Shown: positions 8,652 to 18,501, counted from the stretch's first letter. The stretch: 64,000 nt of DNA from Rubrobacter tropicus (GCF_011492945.1 NZ_CP045119.1:2418001-2482000); one strand, 5' to 3'. Made by a program: numbers and translations. Notes: a model not told the origin generated them from the letters alone.

Positions 8652-9989
8652 ATGCCCGGAACCGTTGGACCAGGGCGGCAGAACGATTCCTCCGACGCGC
8701 GTCGGGAGGAGATCGTGGGCGTGCTCGTCGACGCTTTTTCGGAGCTGATGGACGCCGACCCGGACGCGTTCCGGCAGAAGTTCCGGAAGATGGCGGCAGG
8801 TCCTTTCGCGTTCTATCGCGGGAGCGCTTGCCTGTTTTACGCGGACGTGGGGCGCGAGGAGGACCGCTGGGCGGGCGAGCGAACCAGCAGGGTCTGGATC
8901 CAGGGCGATCTGCACGCCGAGAACTTCGGCACCTACATGGACGGCGACGGCGTCTTCGTCTTCGACGTCAACGACTTCGACGAGGCATACCTCGGCCACT
9001 TCACCTGGGACATCAAGCGCATGGCCGCAAGCGTCGCCCTGCTCGCGTGGATGAAGGCCATCTCCGACGAAGACATCGCGCGGCTCATCGAGACCTACGT
9101 CCGGGCCTACGTCGAGCAGGTGCGTTACTTTGTGGACTCCGACCGGGATCACGAGTACTCGCTTAGGCTGGAGACCACGGACGGCGAGGTCAAGGAGATA
9201 CTGCTAGAGACCCGCCTCAACACCCGCGTGGATTTGCTCGACAAAACAACCCTGATCGACGGCAACTTCGAACGGAAGTTCCGGCGCGGCCCCGGCGTGC
9301 GCGACCTCGACGACGCCGAACGGGCCAGAGTGCAGGCCGCCTACGAGGCGTACCTGGAGACGATCCCGGACGCCAAGCGGTTCCGCAGCCTCACTTACGA
9401 AGTAAAGGACATCGTCGGCCGCAAGGGCTTCGGCATCGGCTCCGCCGGCCTCCCCGCGTACAACATCCTGGTCGAAGGCCCGACCCAGGCCCTGGAGAAC
9501 GACGTGGTCCTCTCGATGAAGCAGGGCAACGTCGCGGCGCCGAGCAGGATCGTCGACGACGAACGCACAAGGGGATACTTCAAGCACCACGGCCACCGCA
9601 CGGCCGTCTCCCAGCGCGCGCTTCAGGCCCACGCCGACCCCTGGCTCGGCTACACCGAGATAGACGGGGTAGGCTTCGTCGTCTCTGAGCTCTCCCCCTA
9701 CGTCGAGGACCTCGACTGGGCCGACCTCACCGAGCCCGAGCAGATGTCCCCGGTGCTCGACTACCTCGGCCGGGCGACGGCCAAGGTCCACTGCGTCGCG
9801 GACAAGGACTCCGACCCCGCCATCGTAGATTTCCAGACCGAGGACGAGATCGTCGAGGCCATCGCCGGCAAGGAGGACGAGTTCGTCAAAGAGATGGTCG
9901 ACTTCGGCGCCCGCTACTCCGAGACCGCCCGCGACGACCACCGCCTCTTCGTAGACGCCTTCCGCAACGGCCGGATCCCGGGCCTGTAG
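8652..9989 (+). CDS. DUF2252 family protein
   Basis: A 445-residue protein typical of DUF2252, a family distantly related to aminoglycoside phosphotransferase/protein-kinase-like folds. Seen here: FYRGSACLFYAD near the N-terminus, WIQGDLHAENFGTY (the HxxN element of the kinase-like catalytic loop) and VFDVNDFDEAYLGHFTWDIKRMAAS (acidic metal-binding element), with VSELSPYVEDLDW later. The biochemical activity of the family is not settled. The start ATG 8652 has AAAGGATC upstream; the in-frame TTG extension to 8577 adds a compositionally odd segment. Convergent with the acetolactate-synthase-like gene. Confidence 0.88.
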   Translation: MPGTVGPGRQNDSSDARREEIVGVLVDAFSELMDADPDAFRQKFRKMAAGPFAFYRGSACLFYADVGREEDRWAGERTSRVWIQGDLHAENFGTYMDGDGVFVFDVNDFDEAYLGHFTWDIKRMAASVALLAWMKAISDEDIARLIETYVRAYVEQVRYFVDSDRDHEYSLRLETTDGEVKEILLETRLNTRVDLLDKTTLIDGNFERKFRRGPGVRDLDDAERARVQAAYEAYLETIPDAKRFRSLTYEVKDIVGRKGFGIGSAGLPAYNILVEGPTQALENDVVLSMKQGNVAAPSRIVDDERTRGYFKHHGHRTAVSQRALQAHADPWLGYTEIDGVGFVVSELSPYVEDLDWADLTEPEQMSPVLDYLGRATAKVHCVADKDSDPAIVDFQTEDEIVEAIAGKEDEFVKEMVDFGARYSETARDDHRLFVDAFRNGRIPGL

Positions 9990-10148
9990 GGCCGGTGACG
10001 CGCCGCGTGGGAAACGAGACGGGCTGGTCCTGAACGCGGTCCACCCTTTGACGCGACTCGGCGAGGTTGCCGGCCACCTTCTCTTCCAGACTCCGGGTCA
10101 AGTCCTTATGCAACCCGCTATGACTGTTAAGCGCGACGGTCCATCCCG

Positions 10149-12776
10149 CTACAGGACGAGGTCGATCAGGTAAGGACCCTGCGAGCGCAGCCCGGCATCG
10201 AGCTGGCGGCTGAACTCCTCCGCCGTCGCGGCGCGTCCCGCCTCCACGCCCATGCCGCGGGCCATGGCGACCCAGTCGAGCGCCGGACGGTCGAGCTCCA
10301 TCATGTCGTGGGCCTTTCGGCCGGCGTCTCCGGCGCCCACGTTCGCGAGCTCCCCCTTGAGGATCGCGTACGATCGGTTGTCGAGGATGACGTTGGTGAC
10401 GTCGAGCCCTTCGCGAGCCTGGGTCCACAGGGCCTGCACCGTGTACATCGCGCTGCCGTCTGCCTGCAGGCAGACCACCTTCCTGTCCGGGCACGCGATG
10501 GCCGCCCCGGTGGCGAGCGGCGGGCCTATCCCGATCGCGCCGCCGGTGACCTGCAGGTAGTCGTGGGGGGCCGCGCCCCGCGTCCCCGAGATGAACGCCG
10601 ACGCGCCCGTGAGCGCCTCGTCCACCACGACAGCGCTCTCCGGCAACAGGGCCGCCACCGCGGCGGCGGCCGTGTGGAAGTTGACCGGGCCGCCGGGCGA
10701 AGGTGTCTCCGGCGCCTGGGGGGGCGTCTCTTTTCGGGCGTCGAGCTCGTCGGCGAGGGCTTCGAGCGCCCCTACCACGTCCTCGGCTGGGGTGGCGAGC
10801 GTGCCGACGTCGCACTGCCGCGGGCTCAACTCGCTCGGCTTATCCGGGTAGGCGAAGAACGCCACAGGCGCCGTGGCCCCGACGAGCAGCAGATTACTCG
10901 TACCGGCGAGGGTCGCGAGGGCTTCGTCCACGGGGTAGGGCAGGAAATCGACGGCGACGCGTCCCGCGCCGCGCTCGACCCGCGCGTTGAGCGTCTGGGC
11001 GACGAGCCGCGCGCCCGTGCCCGCCGCGATCCTCCCCGCCAGCGTCAAGCCCGGCTCGCGCAACGCGGGACCGCCCAAAAAAAGGACCGTGGGCTCGCCG
11101 GAACGCAGGGCCCGCGCGGCGGCGGAGATCTTCTCGGGCGCCACCGCGGCGCGCGCCTCGACGGGTGGCAGCGGCGCCGGCCCGTCGGCCTGTTCCCAGG
11201 AGACGTCGGCGGGGAGTATTAGCGTCGAGATCCTACCCGGCGGCGTCAAGGCCGCCGCCACGGCAGCCGCCCCGTCACCGGCGACCGAGCGGCTGTCGGT
11301 CGAGGTCCGTACCCAGTGCGAGAAGGGCCGCGCCACGCCCTCGACGTCGGAGGTGAGGGGCGCGTCGAACTTTTTGTGGTAGGTCGCGTGGTCGCCGACG
11401 ATGTTGACCATCGGGGTGTCGGCGCGTCGCGCGTTGTGAACGTTGGCCAGACCGTTGGCGAGCCCCGGACCCAGATGCAGCAGGGTCGAGGCGGGTTTAT
11501 CCGCCATCCGCGCGTAGCCGTCGGCGGCACCCGTCACCACGCCCTCGAACAGCCCGAGCACGCACCGCAGGCCCCCGACCCGGTCGAGGGCCGCCACGAA
11601 GTGCATCTCAGAGGTACCCGGGTTGGCGAAGCACACCTCTACCCCGGCGCCGGTCAACGTCCTTGCCAGGCTCTCAGCACCGTTCATCCCTTTGCTCCTC
11701 CCTCGCGTATCTCGGAGGGAAGCATACCAACCTCCGCGGGACTCATAGAAGCCGGCAAAAATCCGCGAGGCGCTCCTCGGCCCAGAAGCGTCCCCCTTCT
11801 CGGCCGAGACGAAGGCGACGTGCCCGCCGTGCGCCGGCGTCGCCTTCACGACAAAGGGATTATCCGCGGCCCCCGGACGCAGCAGGAGGCCGCAGGGCAC
11901 GAGGGGATCGTCCCTGGCGTGGATGATGAGGGCGGGCAACCGTATCTGAGGGACGAGGGGCAGGGCGCTCGCCCGGGCGTAGTAATCATCGGCATCGGCG
12001 AAGCCGCCGTGCGGGGCGGTGTACAGCTCGTCGAAGTCGCGGACCGTGCGCAGCCGCTCAAGCCCCCGGGTATCGTAGAGTGCCGGGTACAACATCTTCT
12101 TGCGCTCGACGAGCCGGCGCAGGCCGCGCACGAAAGCCCACTGGTACGGGCGATTCTGGGTCCTCCCCAGGTTCTCTACGGTAGCCTTCAAGTCCAACGA
12201 AGGCGAGACCGCGCACACGCCCAAAAGCGCCGCCGGGGCTTCCTCGCCCATCTCGCCGGCCATCTTCAGGGCCAGGTTCCCGCCCATCGAGAAGCCCGCG
12301 ACGACGATGCGCGTACGCCCGTCGCGTTCAACGAGCTCGCGCACCACCGCGGCGAGGTCATGGGACATCCCGCTGTGGTAAAGCGTGGGCGTCAGGGCCT
12401 CCGTCCCCCCCCAGTTGCGCTGGTTGAGGCGGACCACGTCGGCGCCGGCCCGGTGGACCAGGCCGGCGGCGCCGAGGACGTAGGGGGCGTCGGCGCTCCC
12501 GCCGAGGCCGTGCACGAGTATCACGGTAACCCGGCCCGTCCCCGCCCCGTGCCAGCGGCAGCGGGCGAGGAGTCGCACGCCCGGCTCGACCTCGAACAGG
12601 CGCACCTCGTCCGGTTGGGCGCGGTAGCTCCGCGGCCACGCCCAGCGGGCGAGCGTCTGGGCGTGGCCGTTGGCGAGCAGGGGATGCGGCCTGAACGGCT
12701 CCGCCGCGAGCACGCGCGCGGCCTCGCGCGGACGGTCTTCTGCGCCCCCGAAGGTCGCCCCTCCGTCGCGGTTCAT
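10149..12776 (-). CDS. Fused open frame: YheT-type alpha/beta hydrolase plus acetolactate-synthase-like ThDP enzyme
   Basis: Residues 1-~345 are an alpha/beta hydrolase of the YheT/ABHD1-3 group: HPLLANGHAQTL, LVHGLGG, GFSMGGNLAL (nucleophile Ser), ARDDPLVP (Asp) and HGGHVAF (His). Residues 364-875 are a complete thiamine-diphosphate enzyme of the acetolactate synthase/benzoylformate decarboxylase superfamily: FANPGTSEMHF, the cofactor-activating Glu in LFEGVVTGAADGYARM, and the metal/ThDP motif LQADGSAMY to LDNRSYAIL. No stop separates them. However, ATG 11687 (residue 364) has its own strong site (GGGAGGA, 8 bases upstream), so the ThDP enzyme may also be made separately and the hydrolase may simply have lost its stop. 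It follows acetolactate decarboxylase by 19 bases, suggesting a pyruvate-acetolactate-acetoin route; the ThDP substrate is inferred from context. Confidence 0.85.
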   Translation of the reverse strand: MNRDGGATFGGAEDRPREAARVLAAEPFRPHPLLANGHAQTLARWAWPRSYRAQPDEVRLFEVEPGVRLLARCRWHGAGTGRVTVILVHGLGGSADAPYVLGAAGLVHRAGADVVRLNQRNWGGTEALTPTLYHSGMSHDLAAVVRELVERDGRTRIVVAGFSMGGNLALKMAGEMGEEAPAALLGVCAVSPSLDLKATVENLGRTQNRPYQWAFVRGLRRLVERKKMLYPALYDTRGLERLRTVRDFDELYTAPHGGFADADDYYARASALPLVPQIRLPALIIHARDDPLVPCGLLLRPGAADNPFVVKATPAHGGHVAFVSAEKGDASGPRSASRIFAGFYESRGGWYASLRDTRGRSKGMNGAESLARTLTGAGVEVCFANPGTSEMHFVAALDRVGGLRCVLGLFEGVVTGAADGYARMADKPASTLLHLGPGLANGLANVHNARRADTPMVNIVGDHATYHKKFDAPLTSDVEGVARPFSHWVRTSTDSRSVAGDGAAAVAAALTPPGRISTLILPADVSWEQADGPAPLPPVEARAAVAPEKISAAARALRSGEPTVLFLGGPALREPGLTLAGRIAAGTGARLVAQTLNARVERGAGRVAVDFLPYPVDEALATLAGTSNLLLVGATAPVAFFAYPDKPSELSPRQCDVGTLATPAEDVVGALEALADELDARKETPPQAPETPSPGGPVNFHTAAAAVAALLPESAVVVDEALTGASAFISGTRGAAPHDYLQVTGGAIGIGPPLATGAAIACPDRKVVCLQADGSAMYTVQALWTQAREGLDVTNVILDNRSYAILKGELANVGAGDAGRKAHDMMELDRPALDWVAMARGMGVEAGRAATAEEFSRQLDAGLRSQGPYLIDLVL

Positions 12777-12795
12777 GCGCGAGCTGTCCCCCGCG

Positions 12796-13578
12796 CTACC
12801 GTTCCCTCTCGACGCGGTTCAGCGCATCTTCGGACACCTGTCCGGGTACGGGCAGGGATACCTCCGGGGGGAGCTCCAGCCGCAGGTCCGCCTCGCGGTC
12901 GACGCGGAGCTCGCCGCGGGCGAGCCGGCACGCGAGCACGTGACCGCCGGCGTCCCTCTTTTCGGTTATGAAGTGGAAGTGGTAACCCGGGACGTTCAAG
13001 CCCCTGGCATGGTCGGGGAAGCGGAAGCCCACGAGGCTGCCCCGCACGTCGCGCAGTTCGAAGGTGGGCTGGCCCTCGACGACCTCGGCGAGCGGCGGGT
13101 AGGGCCTGCGCTGCCGGGGCACGCTGCGCGTCTTGACGCGACCGAAGAGCCCGTCCACCCGAACGGCGCAGCAGGCGGCCGTCCCGCCGACGAGCCCGTC
13201 CACGTGGGCGCAGAGATCTGCCAGGTCCATCGGCGCGGGTAGCATTTGGGGCGGTCCCGGCTCGAAGAACGTCACGACCGCGAACGGCGTCCGCGCCCGG
13301 CCGTCGATCGGGTACGCCAGCCCGTCGGCCTTTATCTGGTAGAAGGCGCCGTCGAGGGCGACCATCTCGCCGTCCAGCGCGTCGAGCGTTCCGAGGCCGA
13401 AATCCCCGCGGTCTTCCAGCTCCGCGAAGCTGACGTCGCCCTCGTAGCTACCATCGAGCAGTGCCTCGATGGTCGAGGTCTGGAAGAGCGAGTGGTGGGG
13501 CCGCTCCTCCCCCACCAGGTCCCGCTTCGTGAGGTATTCGACGTGCAGCGCGCCCACAAGCGCGGCGTCTACGGGCAT
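12796..13578 (-). CDS. Alpha-acetolactate decarboxylase
   Basis: A 260-residue protein matching the alpha-acetolactate decarboxylase family (usual length about 240-260), which converts 2-acetolactate to acetoin. The signature N-terminal part is clear (HHSLFQTSTIEALLDGSYEG, then LGTLDALDGEMVALDG and FYQIKADG). The Zn-binding HFHFIT...GGHVL segment lies near the C-terminus. The start at 13578 (GAGGGGAGCC upstream) avoids overlap with the preceding gene. Second gene of a three-gene operon, between the GlcG-like protein and the fused hydrolase/ThDP enzyme. The gene would be named alsD or budA elsewhere. Confidence 0.92.
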   Translation of the reverse strand: MPVDAALVGALHVEYLTKRDLVGEERPHHSLFQTSTIEALLDGSYEGDVSFAELEDRGDFGLGTLDALDGEMVALDGAFYQIKADGLAYPIDGRARTPFAVVTFFEPGPPQMLPAPMDLADLCAHVDGLVGGTAACCAVRVDGLFGRVKTRSVPRQRRPYPPLAEVVEGQPTFELRDVRGSLVGFRFPDHARGLNVPGYHFHFITEKRDAGGHVLACRLARGELRVDREADLRLELPPEVSLPVPGQVSEDALNRVERER

Positions 13579-13630
13579 CTGGCTCCCCTCGGGTCGGCGG
13601 GCAGGAGCGTAGAAACGTTGGGCACGGGCA

Positions 13631-14029
13631 TCAGCCAAAAGCGGCGACGCCGGCCTCCGCCACCTCGTGGTCCTCGTCAACCGTGCCCCCGCTCACTCCT
13701 ATCGCGCCGGCCACCTCACCGTCGCGCATCAGCGGGATGCCTCCGGCGAAGATGACGATCCGGCCGCCGTTCGTCGTGTTGATGCCGAAGAGGGGCTGGC
13801 CGGGCTGGGCCATCTCGCCGATCTTCCTCGTGGTAAGCCCCCTCCCGGCCGAGGTAAAAGCCTTGTCTATGGCGATGTCGGTGCTCGCCACCCAGGCCCC
13901 GTCCATCCTGTGGAAGGCCACGAGGTTCCTTCCGGCGTCCATCACGGCTATATTCATCGGCTGGCCCATCTGCCTGGCCTTGTCCTCGGCGGCAGAAAGG
14001 ATTCTCTGAGCTTCTTCGAGCGTGATCAC
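13631..14029 (-). CDS. GlcG/HbpS family (DUF336) protein
   Basis: A 132-residue single-domain protein of the GlcG/HbpS family: MITLEEAQRILSAAEDKA, then NIAVMDAGRNLVAFHRMDGAW, and the glycine-rich end GRIVIFAGGIPLMRDGEVAGAIGVSGG. Members bind heme or small molecules and often sit beside catabolic oxidoreductases; their enzymatic role is unclear. It has no signal peptide, so it is cytoplasmic. The start is GTG 14029 with GGGGAGGAG 8 bases upstream. First gene of the acetolactate operon, 52 bases before the decarboxylase. Confidence 0.88.
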   Translation of the reverse strand: MITLEEAQRILSAAEDKARQMGQPMNIAVMDAGRNLVAFHRMDGAWVASTDIAIDKAFTSAGRGLTTRKIGEMAQPGQPLFGINTTNGGRIVIFAGGIPLMRDGEVAGAIGVSGGTVDEDHEVAEAGVAAFG

Positions 14030-14218
14030 CGCGTTGTCTCCTCCCCGAGTACGGACACGTCATCCACTACTCTCTGTAGTCGAACGGATCCATCATAGCC
14101 CATCATGCCTTTTCCCTTGTCCGGCAACCTTATCGGACTCACCCGTTCGTCGTCGAGATGGACAACCGCCTGGCTTATCCCATCATCTTGACTGGACAGA
14201 AAATACATGCCCGGCAGT

Positions 14219-14480
14219 TCACCAGTCCAAAGCGACGAGCTTCTTGTGGGCGTTGTGCCACGAGTTCGTCCTCCACGACCCACCTCCTCGTGGCCCGCAA
14301 CGGCGCCGGCTTGCCCTTACCCGAGATCTCCTACCGCAAGCCCAGATTCGCGAGCCGCTCGTGCGTGGGGTCCGAATCGTAGCCGCGGTCTAGGTAGACG
14401 CTAGTCTCTTCGGGCAGCCCGCCGAGCGTCTCGAACACCGCCTCCGGGGTGGGGACCAAGTAGGGAGAGTCGGGTGTGCA
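14219..14480 (-). pseudogene. IS5-family transposase remnant (C-terminal part)
   Basis: Reading the minus strand gives SPYLVPTPEAVFETLGGLPE, then VYLDRGYDSDPTHERLANLGLR, a TAG stop, then EISGKGKPAPLRATRRWVVE and, after a frameshift near 14265, TNSWHNAHKKLVALDW and a stop. The catalytic Asp (DRGYDS) and the Glu region (RWVVE..NSWHNAHKKL) are characteristic of IS5-group DDE transposases. The N-terminal half and the terminal repeats are absent, so this is a dead fragment. It lies directly upstream of the large LuxR regulator. 14030-14218, between it and the GlcG-like gene, shows nothing recognisable. Confidence 0.8.
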
Positions 14481-14487
14481 TTTGTTC

Positions 14488-14493
14488 TAGAAT
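14488..14493 (+). promoter_or_regulatory. -10-like hexamer TAGAAT, suggests a leaderless transcript
   Basis: TAGAAT ends 6 bases before the ATG of the LAL regulator (14500), so transcription would begin at or next to the start codon. There is no Shine-Dalgarno site upstream, which agrees with a leaderless mRNA. No convincing -35 element was found. Confidence 0.4.
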
Positions 14494-14499
14494 TTACAC

Positions 14500-17241
14500 A
14501 TGCTCGCGCCGATCTTGGCCACCAAACTCTATGTGCCCCCGGCGCAGCACGGAGCCGTCCTCCGCCCACGCCTGATCGGGCGCCTCAACGAGGGTCTGCA
14601 CCGCAGGCTGACCCTCGTCTGTGCCCCCGCCGGCTTCGGTAAGACCACGCTAATCGGCGAGTGGATCGCCGGTTGCGGGCGGCCCGCCGCCTGGCTCTCG
14701 CTGGAAGAAGGTGACGGCGACCCCGCGCGCTTTCTGGCCTACCTCGTCGCCGCTTTGCGGGCGGTCGCTGCGGGTATCGGGGAAGGGATCTTAGACGCGC
14801 TCCGATCGCCCCAGCCACCGCCGACCGAACCGCTTCTGACGGCCCTGCTCAATGAGATCGCGGCCGTAGAGGACGATTTCTTCCTCGTGCTCGACGACTA
14901 CCACCTTGTTGATGCCAAAGCGGTAGACGATGCCATCGCCTTCCTGCTCGAGCACGTGCCCCCGGAAATGCACCTCATCATCGCCACCCGGGAGGACCCG
15001 CGCCTGCCACTGGCCCGGCTGCGCGCCCGGGGCCAGTTGAGCGAGCTGCGCGCCGGGGACCTGCGTTTTAACCCCTCCGAGGCGGCCGCGTTCCTCAAGG
15101 GGGAGATGGGCCTGGACCTCTCGGCGGAGGACATCGCCGCGCTGGAAACCCGCACGGAGGGTTGGATCGCCGGCCTGCAATTGGCGGCGCTCTCGATGCG
15201 GGGGCGGGAGGACGTGTCCGGGTTCATCAGGGCTTTCGCCGGAGACAACCGGTTCGTCGTGGATTACCTGGTCGAGGAGGTCCTGCAGCGCCAGCCCGAA
15301 CGCATCCGGAGCTTCTTGCTCCGGACCTCCATCCTCGAGAGGTTGAGTGGCGCGCTGTGCGATGCCGTCACCGGTCAGGAGGAAGGCAGTGGAATGCTGG
15401 AGGTCCTGGAGCGGGGCAACTTCTTTGTCGTTCCGCTGGACGACAAGCGCCACTGGTTTCGCTACCACCACCTCTTTGCCGACGTACTCTTTGCGCATTT
15501 AATGGCGGAGCGGCCAGATCAGGTACCCACACTGCACCGGCGGGCGAGCGAGTGGTACGAGCAAAACGGTCTGCGCGCCGATGCTATCCGCCACGCGCTG
15601 GCCGCCGAGGATTTCGAGCGGGCGGCGGACCTGGTCGAGCTGGCAGTGCCGGCCATGCGCAGGAGTAGGCAGGAGGCCACGTTGCTCGCCTGGCTCAAGG
15701 CGCTCCCCGACGAATTGTTCCACGTCAGGCCCGTGCTCAACGTTCACTATGCCGGGACGTTACTTCAGAGTGGCGAGCTTGATGGCGTTGAGGCCCGATT
15801 GCGGGACGCCGAACGGTGGCTGGACGAGAGCGCAGACTTGCGTGGGCGGCCGGAAGCCTCATCGGCCCGGATGGTTGTGATGCACGAAGGGGCGTATCGC
15901 CGCCTCCCGGGTTCGATCGCCATGTACCGTGCCGGACTGGCTCTGGTTCTGGGCGATGTGCCAGAGTCCGTGACATACGCCCGGCGGGCGCTCGACCTCG
16001 CAACCGAGGATGACCATTTCCGGCGCGGAGCGGCTGCGGCGCTCCTGGGGCTCGCATCCTGGACGAACGGGGACCTCGAAGCAGCCCACCGGTCGTACGC
16101 AGATGGCATGGCCCATTTGCAGATGGCCGGGTACATCTCCGACGCGGTCGGGGGCTCGATCGCCCTGGCCGATATACGGATCGCGCAGGGCCGTCTCCGC
16201 GAGGCGATGCGCACCTACGAGCACGCGTTGCACCTCGCGGCGGAGCAGGGCGAGCCTGTGATGCGGGGAACGGCGGACATGTACGTGGGAATGGGCGAGA
16301 TCCACCGTGAGCGGAACGACCTGGAAGCCGCCACGCAGCACCTGCTGAGAAGCAAGGAGCAGGGCGAGCACACCGGGTTCCCCCAAAACCCGTATCGCTG
16401 GCACGTCGCGATGGCTCGGATACAGGAGGCCGAAGGAGATCTGGACGGCGCCCTCGACCTGCTCCAGGAGGCAGAGCGCCTGTACGTGAGTGATTTCTAC
16501 CCAAATGTGCGCCCCATAGCGGCGTTGAAGGCACGGGTGTGGGCCGCGCAGGGTAGGTTGGGTGAAGCCCTCGACTGGGCGCGTGAGAAGGGCCCATCCG
16601 TGGAGGACGACCTCAGCTACGTGCGCGAGTTCGAGCACATCACCCTGGCCAGGGTGCTCATCGCCGAGCATAGGTGCGACCGGGCAGACCGCTCCATACT
16701 CGAGGCAACGGGACTCCTACAGCGCCTCCTGCAAGCAGCGGAAGAAGGAGAGAGGCCAGGAAGGGTCATCGAAATCCTGGTGCTGCAGGCGCTCGCCCAT
16801 CATGTGCAAGGCGACACCCCTGCTGCGCTCGTGCCACTGGAACGCGCCCTGACCCTGGCCGAGCCGGAGGGCTACGTCCGGGTCTTCGTGGACGAAGGTA
16901 GGCCGATGGCCCGACTGTTGTTTGAAGCAGCCGCCCACGGGATTTTGCCGGACTATGCAGGCAGGTTGCTGGCTGCGCTCGAAGCCGAGGAGGACAGGAG
17001 CGAAGACCAATCTCATCCGCCGCCTGCCCTACCTGCCCAGTCTCTTGCCGAACCACTAAGCCAACGCGAGTTAGAAGTGCTGCGACTCATCGCTCAGGGA
17101 CTCTCGAACCGTGAGATCGGCGAGCGGCTTTTCCTCGCCCTCATTACCGTCAAAGGGCACAACCGGAACATCTTTCGCAAACTCCAGGTTCGGAGGCGCA
17201 CCGAAGCCGTAGCGCGCGCCCGCGAGCTGGGCCTGTTGTAG
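14500..17241 (+). CDS. LAL/MalT-type LuxR-family ATP-dependent transcriptional regulator
   Basis: A 913-residue regulator. It begins [16 protein letters not shown], followed by a Walker A P-loop [14 protein letters not shown] (about residues 46-59), Walker [13 protein letters not shown] (about 127-138) and a STAND-type ATPase core. A long helical TPR-like middle (about 400-800) should bind the inducer. The C-terminal LuxR HTH is [25 protein letters not shown]...[13 protein letters not shown]. Such proteins are ATP-dependent activators of neighbouring genes. Candidates are the downstream small protein, DUF4386 genes and flavoprotein, all in the same direction. No ribosome site precedes the ATG; see the -10-like hexamer at 14488. 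Confidence 0.92.
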   Translation: MLAPILATKLYVPPAQHGAVLRPRLIGRLNEGLHRRLTLVCAPAGFGKTTLIGEWIAGCGRPAAWLSLEEGDGDPARFLAYLVAALRAVAAGIGEGILDALRSPQPPPTEPLLTALLNEIAAVEDDFFLVLDDYHLVDAKAVDDAIAFLLEHVPPEMHLIIATREDPRLPLARLRARGQLSELRAGDLRFNPSEAAAFLKGEMGLDLSAEDIAALETRTEGWIAGLQLAALSMRGREDVSGFIRAFAGDNRFVVDYLVEEVLQRQPERIRSFLLRTSILERLSGALCDAVTGQEEGSGMLEVLERGNFFVVPLDDKRHWFRYHHLFADVLFAHLMAERPDQVPTLHRRASEWYEQNGLRADAIRHALAAEDFERAADLVELAVPAMRRSRQEATLLAWLKALPDELFHVRPVLNVHYAGTLLQSGELDGVEARLRDAERWLDESADLRGRPEASSARMVVMHEGAYRRLPGSIAMYRAGLALVLGDVPESVTYARRALDLATEDDHFRRGAAAALLGLASWTNGDLEAAHRSYADGMAHLQMAGYISDAVGGSIALADIRIAQGRLREAMRTYEHALHLAAEQGEPVMRGTADMYVGMGEIHRERNDLEAATQHLLRSKEQGEHTGFPQNPYRWHVAMARIQEAEGDLDGALDLLQEAERLYVSDFYPNVRPIAALKARVWAAQGRLGEALDWAREKGPSVEDDLSYVREFEHITLARVLIAEHRCDRADRSILEATGLLQRLLQAAEEGERPGRVIEILVLQALAHHVQGDTPAALVPLERALTLAEPEGYVRVFVDEGRPMARLLFEAAAHGILPDYAGRLLAALEAEEDRSEDQSHPPPALPAQSLAEPLSQRELEVLRLIAQGLSNREIGERLFLALITVKGHNRNIFRKLQVRRRTEAVARARELGLL

Positions 17242-17394
17242 CCCGAACCCCGTTCGCCCGCAAACTCGGATCCGGAAAGGCGCGCAAGCGGTTCATAACA
17301 GTACCTCCGAACCCTACTTTGGTATCTGTTCGCCAATACCGTGTCGCGGCTACGCTCCTTTACGTGGAACAACGGCCACGGAAGGTGCGGGGTG

Positions 17395-17622
17395 ATGGCA
17401 AACGAACTCGATCGCCCGATGGTCTACCAGATCAGGCTCAAGGGCCACCTGGGTCCCAAATGGGCAGACTGGTTCGGGGACGTGACCATCACGCTGGAAG
17501 ACGACGGCGAGACGCTTTTGACCTGCCCGGTTGTGGATCAGGCCGCGCTGCACGGGTTGCTAAGGAAGATACGTGATCTGGGGATGCCCTTGATCTTTGC
17601 CATTCGCGTCAAACCCCCCTAG
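17395..17622 (+). CDS. Small conserved-looking protein, unknown function
   Basis: A 75-residue cytoplasmic protein beginning MANELDRPMVYQIRLKGHLG, then WADWFGDVTITLEDDGETLL and VVDQAALHGLLRKIRDLGMPL. From general knowledge, short proteins with this pattern (a two-stranded start, WF...T.ITLE...G.T.L, then PVVDQAALHGLLRKIRDLG) often follow LAL-type regulators; no function is established. GGAAGG lies 13 bases before the ATG. The in-frame extension to 17341 lacks a ribosome site. Confidence 0.75.
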   Translation: MANELDRPMVYQIRLKGHLGPKWADWFGDVTITLEDDGETLLTCPVVDQAALHGLLRKIRDLGMPLIFAIRVKPP

Positions 17623-17669
17623 GCGAATGCCCCCGACGTCAAACAGTAAGTCGAGAGAGGAGAACGAAA

Positions 17670-18453
17670 ATGGCGACCAACGGAAAAATGAGCCCTCAAA
17701 AGATCGCAAGAGTTACGGGCGTATTGTTCCTGATCACGTACGTCACCTCGATCCCCGCGGCGCTCGTCCTTTACGTCCCTGTGCTGGACAACCCCAACTA
17801 CATCGTCGGTGGTGGCGGCGCCGACGACGGCGTGGCCTTGGGCGCGTTCTTGGAGCTGATCCTCATCATCGCGAACATCGGCACCGCCATCGTGCTCTAT
17901 CCCGTCGTCAAACGGGTGAACGAGATCCTCGCTCTGGGCTATGTCACGGCTCGTGTGGTTGAGTGCGCCTTTATCGCCGTCGGCCTCATAAGCCTCCTTT
18001 CGGTGGTGACCTTGCGGAAGGAGGCCGCGGGCGCGGATGCCGGCTCGCTCGTCGCGGTCGGCCAGTCGCTGGTCGCGCTCCACGACTGGACGTTCGTGCT
18101 CGGACCGGGCTTCGTCGTAGGCGTGGGGAACGGGCTGATACTGGGCTACCTGATGTACAAGTCCGCCCTGGTGCCACGGGGCATGGCAATGCTGGGGCTC
18201 ATCGGAGGTCCCCTGATCATCGCTTCGGGGTCGCAATCGTGTTCGGGGTCATCGAGGCAGGCTCTGTGTGGCAGGTCATCTCGACCATCCCGAGTTCTTC
18301 TGGGAGCTGTCGCTTGGCATCTGGCTCATCGTCAAAGGATTCAATCCATCTGCGGTTGCTTCCCTGTCTACCGATCCCGATGATGGCGTTTTGACGAGCG
18401 TTGACCAGCCCGCCGCCGTCCCTTCCAACGGTCATGTCGCTTCTAAGGTGTAG
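17670..18453 (+). pseudogene. DUF4386-family membrane protein gene with two frameshifts
   Basis: The first ~185 residues match the intact paralogue at 19028 almost motif for motif (MSPQKIARVTGVLFLITYVTSIPA; LGYVTARVVE; GLGNG-like VGVGNGLILGYLMYKS; MLGLIGGPLI). After IIASG the frame is lost. Comparison with the paralogue's SGIAMLLG...ATVPEFFWELLLGIWLIVRGF places one missing base near 18229 and a second near 18290. After both, the third frame reads PEFFWELSLGIWLIVKGFNPSA and ends at 18453. Translated as is, the protein ends at 18383 with a nonsense tail. GAGAGGAG precedes the ATG. Confidence 0.8.
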
Positions 18454-18471
18454 CGCCACGTAGCGCGAACG

Positions 18472-18501
18472 AAGGGCCGAGGCTGCTGCGCACCGGCCCT
18501 T
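18472..18501 (+). terminator. Hairpin after the frameshifted DUF4386 gene
   Basis: AAGGGCCG (18472-18479) pairs with CGGCCCTT (18494-18501) over a 14-base loop, followed by CTCCTTAACC. A modest terminator-like structure between two membrane-protein genes. Confidence 0.45.

Noticed and set aside
9990-10148. Possible short gene on the minus strand between DUF2252 and the ThDP enzyme (GLHKDLTRSLEEKVAGNLAE...)
   Set aside because: Helical-looking residues but no start codon with a ribosome site and no recognised family; left unannotated.
10149-12776. Naming the ThDP enzyme as biosynthetic acetolactate synthase IlvB
   Set aside because: No small regulatory subunit gene or branched-chain amino acid genes nearby; only the superfamily is certain.
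11316-12971. 551-codon plus-strand open frame opposite the fused hydrolase/ThDP gene
   Set aside because: Low-complexity product without recognisable motif, fully antisense to a well-supported gene.
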